A stretch of 64,000 nucleotides of DNA from contig JAFWDU010000002.1 in NCBI GenBank assembly GCA_017516005.1, positions 1 to 64,000 on the forward strand, given 5' to 3'. The stretch is from Oscillospiraceae bacterium (GTDB lineage: Bacteria; Bacillota; Clostridia; Oscillospirales; Oscillospiraceae). The translations under genes and the position numbers were made by a program. Positions 44,448 through 52,743 of the stretch are shown here, piece by piece (the first letter of the stretch is position 1; each line of letters opens with the position of its first letter). Below the pieces are notes generated by a model that ran no database searches, had not been told where the DNA came from, and saw only the letters and a program-made list of their open reading frames with translations.

Positions 44448-45614
44448 ATGCGTAAGGAATGGAAAATTGTTGTCTGTGTCTTCTTGATCGCGATGGCTTT
44501 CGGCCTGAACATTACCGGTATTGCTCCCGTTCTTGGAATGGTGCAGGAGAATTACAGTTCGAAGAGCACCAGTGTCGTGCAGCTGATGCAGACTCTGCCG
44601 TATGGCCTGCTGATCGTCAGTTCTCTGATGCTGGGCTGGCTGACTGCCAGAGTTACAAAAAAGAAGCTTGCTCTTCTGTCTCTTGTGATTATCGGCCTGA
44701 TTGGTTTCCTCCCTTTCCTGTCTGAAAGCTTTTCTGTTCTTCTGATTTCGCGTCTTCTGATCGGCTTCGGTTTTGGTATTGTCGGTCCCATAAACTCCGC
44801 CATCATCACGGATTTCATTCCTGCGGAGCGCCGCGCGAAATACTTCGGACTGAATGTCATCGGCATGGGAATCGGCGCCATGATCGGCAACCTTCTCGGC
44901 GGCATCCTCGCAAAATCCGGGCTGCGTTATTTCTATCTGGTCTATCTGATGGCCATTATCAGTTTTATCGTTGTTCTTGCCATTCTTCCGGAACTGCCCA
45001 TTACCAACGAGCAGAAAACCTCCCGCCAGAGGCTGAATTTCCAGGTTTTCCTGATCTCTGGTGTCGCGTTCATGCATACGCTGTTCATCAACGTCTACAT
45101 GACCAACGTCAGCATGTACATTACGCAGAATATCACAGAGGATCCCAGTGTATCCGGCATTGCAACCGCTCTGATGTCTGTTGCCCAGCTGATCATGGGA
45201 ATTTCCTTCTACCGGATTACAAGGCTTCTGAAGCGTGCGACGCTTCCCGCCTCCCTTTTCATTGCCGTTGCAGGCTTTGCCGCCGTTCTGTTTATTCCGG
45301 GCATGGGGGGTGTCGTCATTGCAAGTTTCTTCTGCGGTGCATCCCTGAGCTGCTTCAACGCCATGGGCGCCTTTATGATGAGCACGCTTGTCAAGCCGGA
45401 AGCCGTTGCGAAGGCAAGCGGCGTTTTCTCCATCCTTGGCGGAATCGGCGGTCTGATCTCCCCCATTGTGCTCAACGCAGCTTCCTCCGGCATGCTTGGA
45501 TCCAGCGCTCCAAAAAACCAGTTTATGCTGGCGATGATCGGCATGCTGATTGTCGGCGCGATTCTCTCCGTCCTGATCGCCAAAGGATACGACAAAGCAA
45601 AGCCTCAGGAATAA
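44448..45614 (+). CDS. Major facilitator superfamily transporter
   Basis: The protein has 388 residues from ATG at 44448 (AGGAG ten bases upstream; the frame extends to 44373 without a ribosome site). About twelve hydrophobic helices are visible. The loop between helices 2 and 3 reads GWLTARVTKKKLALL, a variant of the MFS motif A, and helix 4-5 has IGFGFGIVGPINSAIITDF and AERRAKYFGLNVIGMGIGAM-like sequence. It is probably a drug or metabolite exporter; substrate unknown. It stands alone between the tRNA terminator and a convergent SGNH hydrolase gene. Confidence 0.85.
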   Translation: MRKEWKIVVCVFLIAMAFGLNITGIAPVLGMVQENYSSKSTSVVQLMQTLPYGLLIVSSLMLGWLTARVTKKKLALLSLVIIGLIGFLPFLSESFSVLLISRLLIGFGFGIVGPINSAIITDFIPAERRAKYFGLNVIGMGIGAMIGNLLGGILAKSGLRYFYLVYLMAIISFIVVLAILPELPITNEQKTSRQRLNFQVFLISGVAFMHTLFINVYMTNVSMYITQNITEDPSVSGIATALMSVAQLIMGISFYRITRLLKRATLPASLFIAVAGFAAVLFIPGMGGVVIASFFCGASLSCFNAMGAFMMSTLVKPEAVAKASGVFSILGGIGGLISPIVLNAASSGMLGSSAPKNQFMLAMIGMLIVGAILSVLIAKGYDKAKPQE

Positions 45615-45629
45615 ACTCATTTCATTCTA

Positions 45630-45674
45630 TCAGCAGAAGCCGGAAGAACGGGACAGTTCTTCCGGCTTCTGCTG
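45630..45674. terminator. Bidirectional terminator
   Basis: AGCAGAAGCCGGAAGAAC pairs over 18 bp with GTTCTTCCGGCTTCTGCT around GGGACA. It separates the MFS gene from the convergent SGNH hydrolase gene. Confidence 0.85.
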
Positions 45675-45698
45675 CTTCCTATTCTGATGTATCTCAAA

Positions 45699-46355
45699 TT
45701 ACAGATATTCAGCCAGCTGGTCCAGAACCAGTTCATATCCAGCTGCTGAGAAATGAATCGGATCCAGAGCAATGTCGCTTCTAAGATAGCCTTCCGCATC
45801 CATGAGCGGAGCATTCAGATTCAGGGAACGGAATCCCATCTCCCCGGCAAGGCTCCGCACTACCTCGTTCGCTTTATTCACATTCTCCATTGTTCTTGGC
45901 ATTCTCCCCTCCTGAAGTGGTTCATTCGGGTCCACCTTCATGCAGGGATAGTACTCCAGAAGCGTGATCTCACAAGCGGGCAGCGCGGAATGAATCCTCT
46001 GAAGAAGAGCGCGGTATCCGCGTTCCAGGTTCCCCAGCGTATCTCCCGGAAGATTCAGATCATTGGAACCAATGTTGATAAACAGCTTCGCCGGCGCCAG
46101 ATCCAGCACGCAGATATCCAATACTTCATCGTACTGTGCAATGGTAAATCCGGACATTCCGCGGTTGTAGACTGTCTTCCAGATTCCCCGGGACATCAGC
46201 TGTTCATTGATCGGGAAATTCTCCATTAATGAAGATCCTGCGCAGACCGTTGCACCTTTCACTGCAGTCTGATTCAGCTCCCGGAAACTGCGAAGACGGC
46301 GCTCCGACATCATTTTCATCATGTTTTCCGGCGAAAATCTCGGTTGCTGAGCCAT
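45699..46355 (-). CDS. SGNH/GDSL-family hydrolase
   Basis: The protein has 218 residues from ATG at 46355 (GGGGGAT upstream). The four family blocks are visible: the nucleophile serine in CAGSSLMENFP (block I), glycine in YNRGMSGFTIA (II), asparagine in FINIGSNDLN (III) and the Asp-x-x-His pair in ALDPIHFSAAGY (V). There is no signal peptide, so it acts in the cytoplasm. Lipolytic or deacetylase activity is likely; substrate unknown. The Ser-x-x-x spacing in block I differs slightly from the strict GDS form (GSS). Confidence 0.85.
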   Translation of the reverse strand: MAQQPRFSPENMMKMMSERRLRSFRELNQTAVKGATVCAGSSLMENFPINEQLMSRGIWKTVYNRGMSGFTIAQYDEVLDICVLDLAPAKLFINIGSNDLNLPGDTLGNLERGYRALLQRIHSALPACEITLLEYYPCMKVDPNEPLQEGRMPRTMENVNKANEVVRSLAGEMGFRSLNLNAPLMDAEGYLRSDIALDPIHFSAAGYELVLDQLAEYL

Positions 46356-46652
46356 TGTTAATCCCCCTATCATTCAATATCTTCTATGGCAAGCATATCA
46401 GATTATGCTCTGATCAGCAAGTGAAAAACCTGATGATTCAAATTCTTTTTGTCCTCTTCCCCTGCCTTTCCGGCATTTGTGTCTCGGGATAGGAATATAA
46501 TCGCAAAAGTCAATCATTTTCAACAAAATCCAAATGAAAACGGATTCTGTTTTTGCGGTTTTGTACAAGTCATATTTGACAAGAAAAGCGCCTTTTGGTA
46601 TGATTATGATACAGCAGGAACATCCTGCAGATCTCATCAAAGGAGTGGTTCC
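46356..46652. other. Divergent intergenic region
   Basis: It holds the promoter of the phosphoribosyltransferase-like gene (46576-46604). A weak TTGCTG/TATGCT pair lies near the SGNH hydrolase start. No gene is seen. Confidence 0.5.
46576..46604 (+). promoter_or_regulatory. Promoter of the phosphoribosyltransferase-like gene
   Basis: TTGACA (46576-46581) and TATGAT (46599-46604) are 17 bases apart. Confidence 0.8.
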
Positions 46653-47294
46653 ATGGCAATCCAACTCATGAATTATCCCACCTCATCCTCTGATCTTGTG
46701 CTCCGAGTGGCGAAGGGTCATTTTGCCACGAGCCACAGTCATATCAACTACTACATTGATTTGACTTTGACGAAACACCGTCTTTCCGAGGCCAAATCTG
46801 CTGCGAAAAAACTTGTGTCGCAGTTGAATCTTTCGACTGTAATTGATACCATTCTCTGCCTGGACGGAACGGAAGTTGTGGGCGCCTGCATGGCAGAGGA
46901 ACTGACCCGCGCCGGTTTTTCAAACATGAATGCGCACCGGACCATCTATGTGGTCACGCCGGAGCACACTTCCGGAAGCCAGCTCCTTTTCCGTGACAAT
47001 TCCGCTCCTATGATTGTCGGCAAGCATGTCCTTGTCCTCGCCGCATCTGTTACAACCGGCTATACCGCGCAGGCCGCTTTCGAAGCGATCCGCTATTACT
47101 GCGGTCTCGCTGCTGGAATCTGTTCTCTTTTCACATGTGTGGATGAGTGCTGCGGATATCCGGTTCATGCGATTTTCAATGCAAATGAGATTCTGGAGGA
47201 TTACGAAAGCAGAAGCAGTCTTGATTGTCCTCTGTGCAAGGCCGGCGTCAAGCTTGACGCACTGGTGAACGCCCACGGCATTTCCAGCTTCTAG
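46653..47294 (+). CDS. Phosphoribosyltransferase-like protein (orotate type)
   Basis: The protein has 213 residues from ATG at 46653 (AAGGAGTGG upstream). A type I phosphoribosyltransferase fold is suggested by VIDTILCLDGTEVVGACMAEEL and by HVLVLAASVTTGYTAQAAFE, which takes the place of the PRPP loop. In canonical enzymes that loop begins with two acidic residues (VDD.ITTG.T); here they are AA, so activity is uncertain. A cysteine-rich C-terminal patch (FTCVDECCGYPVH and DCPLCKAG) could bind metal. It is monocistronic, with its own promoter and terminator. Confidence 0.65.
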   Translation: MAIQLMNYPTSSSDLVLRVAKGHFATSHSHINYYIDLTLTKHRLSEAKSAAKKLVSQLNLSTVIDTILCLDGTEVVGACMAEELTRAGFSNMNAHRTIYVVTPEHTSGSQLLFRDNSAPMIVGKHVLVLAASVTTGYTAQAAFEAIRYYCGLAAGICSLFTCVDECCGYPVHAIFNANEILEDYESRSSLDCPLCKAGVKLDALVNAHGISSF

Positions 47295-47309
47295 TCTGAC
47301 CTGAATATA

Positions 47310-47345
47310 AAAGTCTCTGCCATGCAAAACGGCAGAGACTTTTTG
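47310..47345. terminator. Terminator between convergent genes
   Basis: AAAGTCTCTGCC pairs with GGCAGAGACTTT around ATGCAAAAC, followed by a T run. Confidence 0.82.
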
Positions 47346-47346
47346 T

Positions 47347-48222
47347 TTACTTCGTGCGGACTCCTTCCGCACCCTGAAAGAAAAGTGCGAGCGTGCCCGG
47401 CCCTACGTGCGCCCCTGTCACGGGTTCGAAACATACCGTAATGATACTTTTCGGCGGGTGATTTTTCATAATCAGCGCCTTCAGTTCCGCTGCATCTTCC
47501 GGACAGTCGGCATGAGCGATGCCGACAATCTGATCTTCCGGATGCTCCGCCAGCTCCTCATACTTCTCTGCCAGTGCCTCGATGGATCGTCTCCGTCCCC
47601 GAAGTTTGGTCAGCGCCACAATCTGGCCGTTTTCATTTCCCTTTAAAAGCGGTTTAATCTGGAGAACCGTCCCGACCGCAGCCGCGGAATTGGAGAGCCG
47701 GCCTGATTTCCGCAGGTATTTCAGATTATCCACCGTCAGAACCTGATAGATCCGGTTCCGCATGGAAAGCAGCTGGTGCTGAACCACTCTCAGCGTTGCA
47801 CCCATTGCGCGAAGCTTTGCCGCCTGAAGAACCAGAAGGCCTTCCCCGAGAGACGCTCCGAGGGAATCAATCACACAGATGCTTCGCTCCGGATAGCTTT
47901 CCCGGAGCATAGCCGCTGCAATCTGGGCAGAACCGAAGGAGCCGCTGACCCCGGAGGAAAGGCCGATAAAAAGAACATTCTCACCGGATTCCAAAATCGG
48001 TTCCAGATAGGCACAGTATTTGGCAGGGTTGATCTGCGAGGTAGTCACATCTTCTCCGGCGCGCATTTTTTCATAATAGCGTCTCCCGTTAAAGCCTGTG
48101 TTTTCCTCGAACTCCTGTCCGCCGATATAATATGAAAAAGGGATCACGTGAATGTTGTAATCCCGTACCAGTTCAGATGGAAGATTCGCTGATGTGTCTG
48201 TAACGATAGCGTATTGGTCCAT
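47347..48222 (-). CDS. DegV-family fatty-acid-binding protein
   Basis: The protein has 291 residues. It begins YAIVTDTSANLPSEL, the classic DegV start, then TTSQINPAKY, GLSSGVSGSFGSA and DSLGASLGEGLLV. LKYLRKSGRLSNSAA is the second conserved block. DegV proteins bind a fatty acid; the FakB members supply fatty acids to FakA kinase. Which type this is cannot be told from sequence alone. The promoter lies at 48257-48285. Confidence 0.9.
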   Translation of the reverse strand: MDQYAIVTDTSANLPSELVRDYNIHVIPFSYYIGGQEFEENTGFNGRRYYEKMRAGEDVTTSQINPAKYCAYLEPILESGENVLFIGLSSGVSGSFGSAQIAAAMLRESYPERSICVIDSLGASLGEGLLVLQAAKLRAMGATLRVVQHQLLSMRNRIYQVLTVDNLKYLRKSGRLSNSAAAVGTVLQIKPLLKGNENGQIVALTKLRGRRRSIEALAEKYEELAEHPEDQIVGIAHADCPEDAAELKALIMKNHPPKSIITVCFEPVTGAHVGPGTLALFFQGAEGVRTK

Positions 48223-48256
48223 ATGACACCGCCTCCCCTATCTAATATTATGAATC

Positions 48257-48285
48257 ATATTACTTCGTTCTTCCGATTATGTCAA
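48257..48285 (-). promoter_or_regulatory. Promoter of the DegV gene
   Basis: On the minus strand TTGACA (48280-48285) and TAATAT (48257-48262) are 17 bases apart. It ends seven bases from the left copy of the 25-bp direct repeat. Confidence 0.65.
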
Positions 48286-48291
48286 GACGCC

Positions 48292-48316
48292 TGTTTTAGC
48301 AGGTATAGTAAACGCC
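48292..48316 (+). repeat. 25-bp direct repeat, left copy
   Basis: TGTTTTAGCAGG then TATAGTAAACGCC (48292-48316) is identical to 55706-55730. The two copies bound a 7.4-kb segment holding the surface protein, GT2 and GH5 genes. It may mark the left junction of an inserted segment. Confidence 0.8.
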
Positions 48317-48464
48317 AGGATGAGCTGAGACGCCGTTTTCCGGATCGCGGGGAACGCTGCCAGAAACGGCCTGCCGCTCAATGGCAGCAGAGCATGTGTT
48401 CCCCAAAGACTGCCGCGAACGCCTGTTTACTGCCGTGTCAGCGCCTGAGGGCCTGTAATGAAGA

Positions 48465-48495
48465 AGGAGGTCACCCGGCAAGCGGGTGACCTCCT
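48465..48495 (-). terminator. Terminator of the LRR/SLH-GT2-GH5 operon
   Basis: AGGAGGTCACCCG (48465-48477) pairs with CGGGTGACCTCCT (48483-48495). The minus strand continues into TCTTCATT, a weak T tract. Confidence 0.65.
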
Positions 48496-48513
48496 GAAAG
48501 AATGCTTAACGGT

Positions 48514-51500
48514 TTAATCTGCGAAGAAGCGATGAAGAATGGCTACAATCTGACTGCGCAGACAGGGATCGTTGGGCAGAAGCTTTCCGCCGGTGCCGTA
48601 GATAATGCCTTCTTTGGTCAGATAGCAGAATGCTTCATAGGCGTAGTTCGGCACGTCATTCGCGTCAGCGTAATCCAGCGGGAAGAACCAGAGACCCTTG
48701 AAGCCGCCTCCGTTAGCCTGCTCATAACGATACAGGAACGCAGCTACCTGTGCCCGGGTGACGGGGTCGTCAGGAGAGAACTTGCCATTTCCTGTACCGG
48801 CGGTGATTCCGTTTTCAGCAGCCCACAGCACGGCCTCGTAGTAATACCGGTTCTCGGTAACGTCATCAAACGGACTGGTCTTGCTGATTGGAGCCGGACG
48901 CCCGGCAGCCCGCCAGAGGAAGGTTACCATCTGGGCGCGGCTTACTATCCCGTCAGGGGAGAAGTGCAAGAGATCGGTACCGGAAACGATATCGTTTTCC
49001 CAGGCCCACTGTACGGAATCCGCGTAATACGCAGTATCCGGAACATCGACGAACGGCGCTTCAGATTCTGGTACAACGGGCGGGACATACGGCGCGGGAT
49101 CCGTATTCATGAGCCATCTGGCATAGAGCGTAATATCACCGGTCACAGGTGTGGAGAAGTCATACTTTGTCTTGCAGGACGGTTCTGTGTACCAGCCGAG
49201 GAAGATATAGCCGTCAGCGGAAGGTCTGGCGGGTTCTGAAGCCGTACCGTTTACCTCAACCTCCTGTGCGTCGGGCGCGGTGCCGTGCCCGTTGACGTCA
49301 AAGGTGACAATGCAGGTTGAAGAATCTGCGGACAATGGGCCGAACACGGCAAAATAAGGTCTGCTGTGGTCAGAAACCTCTTCTCCGTTGACAGTCACAT
49401 TGGTTTTGTCATCAACGGAATAGCCGGGAACCAGGATGGTTTCCAGGAAGGGGTCGCTGGCGAATGCGAAATAGTACTTGCCTTCTTCGAAGGTTTCCGA
49501 AGTCATGGGGCCCGAAGAAAGGTAATCATCCGTTGTGTTTTCTTCCCACCTGACGCCCACCGTATCTCCGGTAAGCGCATCGGCGGGATCGGTGATTACA
49601 GTCACAGCGTCGCACGGCGTCTCACCGATTTTCGGTTCCGTAACGGTAAAGGCGACCGAATCAAGCGCACCGGGATCGCGCTCCCGTTCAATCTTCCAGT
49701 TGTTTTCGCCAAAAACAAGGCCGGCAGCCGTGAGCTTCGTCACGTAGTCATCGATCGCGCCGTCGGTTGTGTCGGCGGGGACATAGACGATTCCCGCATC
49801 GCTCAGGAACTCGAAAACGTTGTCGGCAAAGGAGTAACCGTCAGAATTGTTCGTGGCAAAATGCAGCTCGTTGACCGCCCCACATCCGTAGAACGGGTAT
49901 ACCGATTCCTTGATGCCATATGACAAGATGGTCTCCCTTACGACAGATTCAAGCGTTTCGGGGAAGTATACGCATGTAAGTTTCGGGTTGTTTTCCAATG
50001 CGTCATCAATCTTGACAATCCGGCTGCCGCGCAGATCGACTGTCGTCAGTTCGTCGTTATTGGAGAAGACGCCGCCGTCCAGTTCCGTCAGCTGGCAGCC
50101 TTCTTCGCAGACGATCTTCTCAGCCTGAAGATAGCGGAAGCATCCACTATTCAATTGAGTCATGCTAACGGGGAGAACAAGCGTTCCGATGCCGGCCGAC
50201 CTGCTCTCGTCGATTCCTTTTTCCACCAGATAGGCATTGTTGCCCGCGCCGATGAACACGCCGTAGTCGATTGTGAGATCGTTAACCGGCGTGCCGAAGT
50301 CGATCTCAGTCAGATGGCTCTGGTTCTTGAAGGAGCCACTGTTGATGATTTTGAGACTGTTGTTGGCACCGAATTTGACCGACTCAAGGCAGTTGGCGGC
50401 ATTGACGGCGGATGCAAAAGACTCATAGCCTGCAGCGGGCTTACCGTCTTCTCCATCGACCACCAGGAACGAAGAGTTGATCTTCTCAAGTTTGCAGTTG
50501 TCGCTGAATACGAGATTCTTCACACGCGCTAAACGGAAAGCACCGTTACTCAGCGTCGTCAGGTTCTCGGGCATTATCAGCGTATCGATCCCGTCGTTCA
50601 GGGCAGAATCGATTCCGTTTTCGACCAGGTAGCCGTTGTTGCCCGCGGCAAGGAATGCGGCGTAGCTGATTGATAAATCGTTTACCGGCGTTCCGAAGTC
50701 GATCTCGGTCAGATGGCTCTGGTTTCTAAAGGTACCATCCTTAATGGTTTTGAGACTGTTGTTCGCGCCGAATTTGACCGACTCAAGGCAGTTGGCGGCA
50801 AGGTTAACGGCTGCAAGTGAAGGCTTGCCGTCATCGCCTTCAACCACCATGAAACCGGTGTTGATCGTCTCAAGTTTGCAGTTGTCGCTGAATACGATGT
50901 TCTTCACTCGTGCCAAACGGAAACAACCGGAACTCAGCGTCGTCAGATTCGCGGGGAATACCACCGTATCGATCCCGTCGTTCAGGTCGGAATCGATTCC
51001 GTTTTCAACCAGAAGAGCATTGTTGCCGACGCCAAGGAACGCGCCGCTGCCGATTGTGAGATCGTTTGCCGTCGCGCCGAAGTCGATCTCGGTCATATGA
51101 CTCTGGTTCTTAAAGGAAGCTTCCCCAATTCTTTTGAGACTGTTGTTCGCGCCGAATTTGACCGACTCAAGGCAGTTGGCGGCAAGGTCAACGGCTGCAA
51201 GTGAAGGCCTGCCGTCATCGCCGTTAATCACCATGAAACTGTTGCCGATCGTCTCAAGTTTGCAGTTATCGCTGAAGACAACCTTCTTCACACGGGAAAG
51301 ATAGAAACAGCCGTTATCCAGCATCGTCAGGTTCGCGGGGAATACAAGTGTATCAATCCCGTCGTTCAGCGAAGTATCGATTCCCTTTTCGACCAGATAA
51401 GCATTGTTTCCGACGCCAAGGAACGCGCCGGCTCCGATTGTGAGCTCGTTTACCGTCGTACCGAAGTCGATCTCGGTCAGATGGCTCTGGTTCTTGAAGG

Positions 51501-52659
51501 AACCCCCGCTGATGTATTTGAGACTGTTGTTATTGCCGAATTTGACTGACTCAAGGCAGTTGGCGGCAAGGTCAACGGCTGCAGGTGAAGGCCTGCCGTC
51601 ATTGCCGTTGATCACCATGAAACTGGCACAGATCGTCTCAAGCTTGCAGTTATCGCTGAAGACAACGTTCTTCACACGGGAAAGATAGAAACAGCCGTAA
51701 TTCATCTGCTTCAGATTGGCGGGGAATACAAGGGTAGCAATCCCGTCGCACAGCTTAGTGTCAATTTCCTTATCGACAAAGTAGGCGTTGTTGCCCGCGC
51801 CGACGAATGCGCCGGATCCGATTGTGAGCTCGTTCATCGGATTGCCGAAGTTAATGGCAGTCAGATGACCCTGATTCTTAAACGCACCGTCTCCAATCCG
51901 CACCAGGGAGTTGGACGCGCCCAGATCGATGCTTTCCAGGCAGGAGCAGGCTTGAGCGAGCGGTTCCGGAGTAAACGGATACGGTTCTGAAGTAAAGAAG
52001 ACTAGGACGTTGTTGATATAATCGATAGCGCTGGTAGTTTTCGTGTCGACACCCGGCTTGGCGTCTGCGCCGTCAGCGGCAAGGAAGCCGTTCGGGATCG
52101 CTTCAAGCAGGCTTCCGTCTTCCAGAGCGAAGTGCTTGACCGGGCGGCACTGGAACGCTCCGTCTGCCATGGCTTCCAGGCTGGCAGGAAGCGTCAGATT
52201 CTCGATCGTTTTGGGCACACTGCCGTCTTTTTTCGTATAGGCAAAGGCGGCGCGGCCGATCTCGCGGAGTGTCGAGCCGGAAGCGAACGTGATGGTGGTC
52301 AGATTTGGACAGTTTTCAAAGGCACGGTCCCTGATATACGTGACAGTCTTGGGAATTGTGACGCTTTCCAGAACCGAGTTTCCAGAGAACGCAAACTTCG
52401 CGATTTGTATGACGGTGTAGGTCTCGCCGCCATACGTCACTTGTTCCGGAATCACAACATTGCTTACAGGGGGCGAACCGTCGCCCATGTCAAGGCAACG
52501 GTATGCCGCAACAGTCTTGTCCGATTCGCTCAGAATGGTGTATTCCAGCGAATCGTACTCGAAGGTTCTCGGCGCGGCGATTGCCGTCACAGCGAACAGG
52601 CCTGCTAGTACGGCAACCGCAAGCAGGACGCCAATCAGCCTTTTTCTCGAATGTCTCAT
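48514..52659 (-). CDS. Large surface protein: BspA-like leucine-rich repeats, InlB-type repeat and SLH domains
   Basis: The protein has 1381 residues from ATG at 52659 (GGGAGG upstream). A signal peptide (about 1-28, ending TAIAAP) is followed by BspA/TpLRR-like leucine-rich repeats, including five tandem ~128-residue units (see 50090-51950). An InlB B-repeat-like segment follows (FDVNGHGTAPDAQEVEVNG to TLYARW), then three SLH domains (FVDVPDTAYYADSVQWA, FDDVTENRYYYEAVLWA and a third ending at the C-terminus). SLH domains bind secondary wall polymers, so it is a surface adhesin or scaffold. It is the third gene of the operon with the cellulose-synthase-like and GH5 genes. Confidence 0.88.
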   Translation of the reverse strand: MRHSRKRLIGVLLAVAVLAGLFAVTAIAAPRTFEYDSLEYTILSESDKTVAAYRCLDMGDGSPPVSNVVIPEQVTYGGETYTVIQIAKFAFSGNSVLESVTIPKTVTYIRDRAFENCPNLTTITFASGSTLREIGRAAFAYTKKDGSVPKTIENLTLPASLEAMADGAFQCRPVKHFALEDGSLLEAIPNGFLAADGADAKPGVDTKTTSAIDYINNVLVFFTSEPYPFTPEPLAQACSCLESIDLGASNSLVRIGDGAFKNQGHLTAINFGNPMNELTIGSGAFVGAGNNAYFVDKEIDTKLCDGIATLVFPANLKQMNYGCFYLSRVKNVVFSDNCKLETICASFMVINGNDGRPSPAAVDLAANCLESVKFGNNNSLKYISGGSFKNQSHLTEIDFGTTVNELTIGAGAFLGVGNNAYLVEKGIDTSLNDGIDTLVFPANLTMLDNGCFYLSRVKKVVFSDNCKLETIGNSFMVINGDDGRPSLAAVDLAANCLESVKFGANNSLKRIGEASFKNQSHMTEIDFGATANDLTIGSGAFLGVGNNALLVENGIDSDLNDGIDTVVFPANLTTLSSGCFRLARVKNIVFSDNCKLETINTGFMVVEGDDGKPSLAAVNLAANCLESVKFGANNSLKTIKDGTFRNQSHLTEIDFGTPVNDLSISYAAFLAAGNNGYLVENGIDSALNDGIDTLIMPENLTTLSNGAFRLARVKNLVFSDNCKLEKINSSFLVVDGEDGKPAAGYESFASAVNAANCLESVKFGANNSLKIINSGSFKNQSHLTEIDFGTPVNDLTIDYGVFIGAGNNAYLVEKGIDESRSAGIGTLVLPVSMTQLNSGCFRYLQAEKIVCEEGCQLTELDGGVFSNNDELTTVDLRGSRIVKIDDALENNPKLTCVYFPETLESVVRETILSYGIKESVYPFYGCGAVNELHFATNNSDGYSFADNVFEFLSDAGIVYVPADTTDGAIDDYVTKLTAAGLVFGENNWKIERERDPGALDSVAFTVTEPKIGETPCDAVTVITDPADALTGDTVGVRWEENTTDDYLSSGPMTSETFEEGKYYFAFASDPFLETILVPGYSVDDKTNVTVNGEEVSDHSRPYFAVFGPLSADSSTCIVTFDVNGHGTAPDAQEVEVNGTASEPARPSADGYIFLGWYTEPSCKTKYDFSTPVTGDITLYARWLMNTDPAPYVPPVVPESEAPFVDVPDTAYYADSVQWAWENDIVSGTDLLHFSPDGIVSRAQMVTFLWRAAGRPAPISKTSPFDDVTENRYYYEAVLWAAENGITAGTGNGKFSPDDPVTRAQVAAFLYRYEQANGGGFKGLWFFPLDYADANDVPNYAYEAFCYLTKEGIIYGTGGKLLPNDPCLRSQIVAILHRFFAD
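50090..51950 (-). repeat. Tandem ~384-bp repeats inside the surface protein gene
   Basis: The landmark GACTCAAGGCAGTTGGCGGC recurs at 50381, 50780, 51164 and 51548, spacing 399, 384 and 384 bp. Each unit codes 128 residues (one has 133) containing LESVKFGANNSLK, NQSHLTEIDFG and VVFSDNCKLE. Five units are recognisable; the first and last are diverged. Confidence 0.85.
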
Positions 52660-52743
52660 ATGAATCCTCCCTAATCGTTTCTGATATGATAAAACAGGCA
52701 AGTGATTGTCTGTCGATTTTTGCTGTATGAACAGGTTTGCCGC

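Noticed and set aside
50381-51560. Regularly spaced repeats that might suggest a CRISPR array
   Set aside because: The units are 384 bp, coding and in frame within one surface protein; spacing and size do not fit CRISPR.
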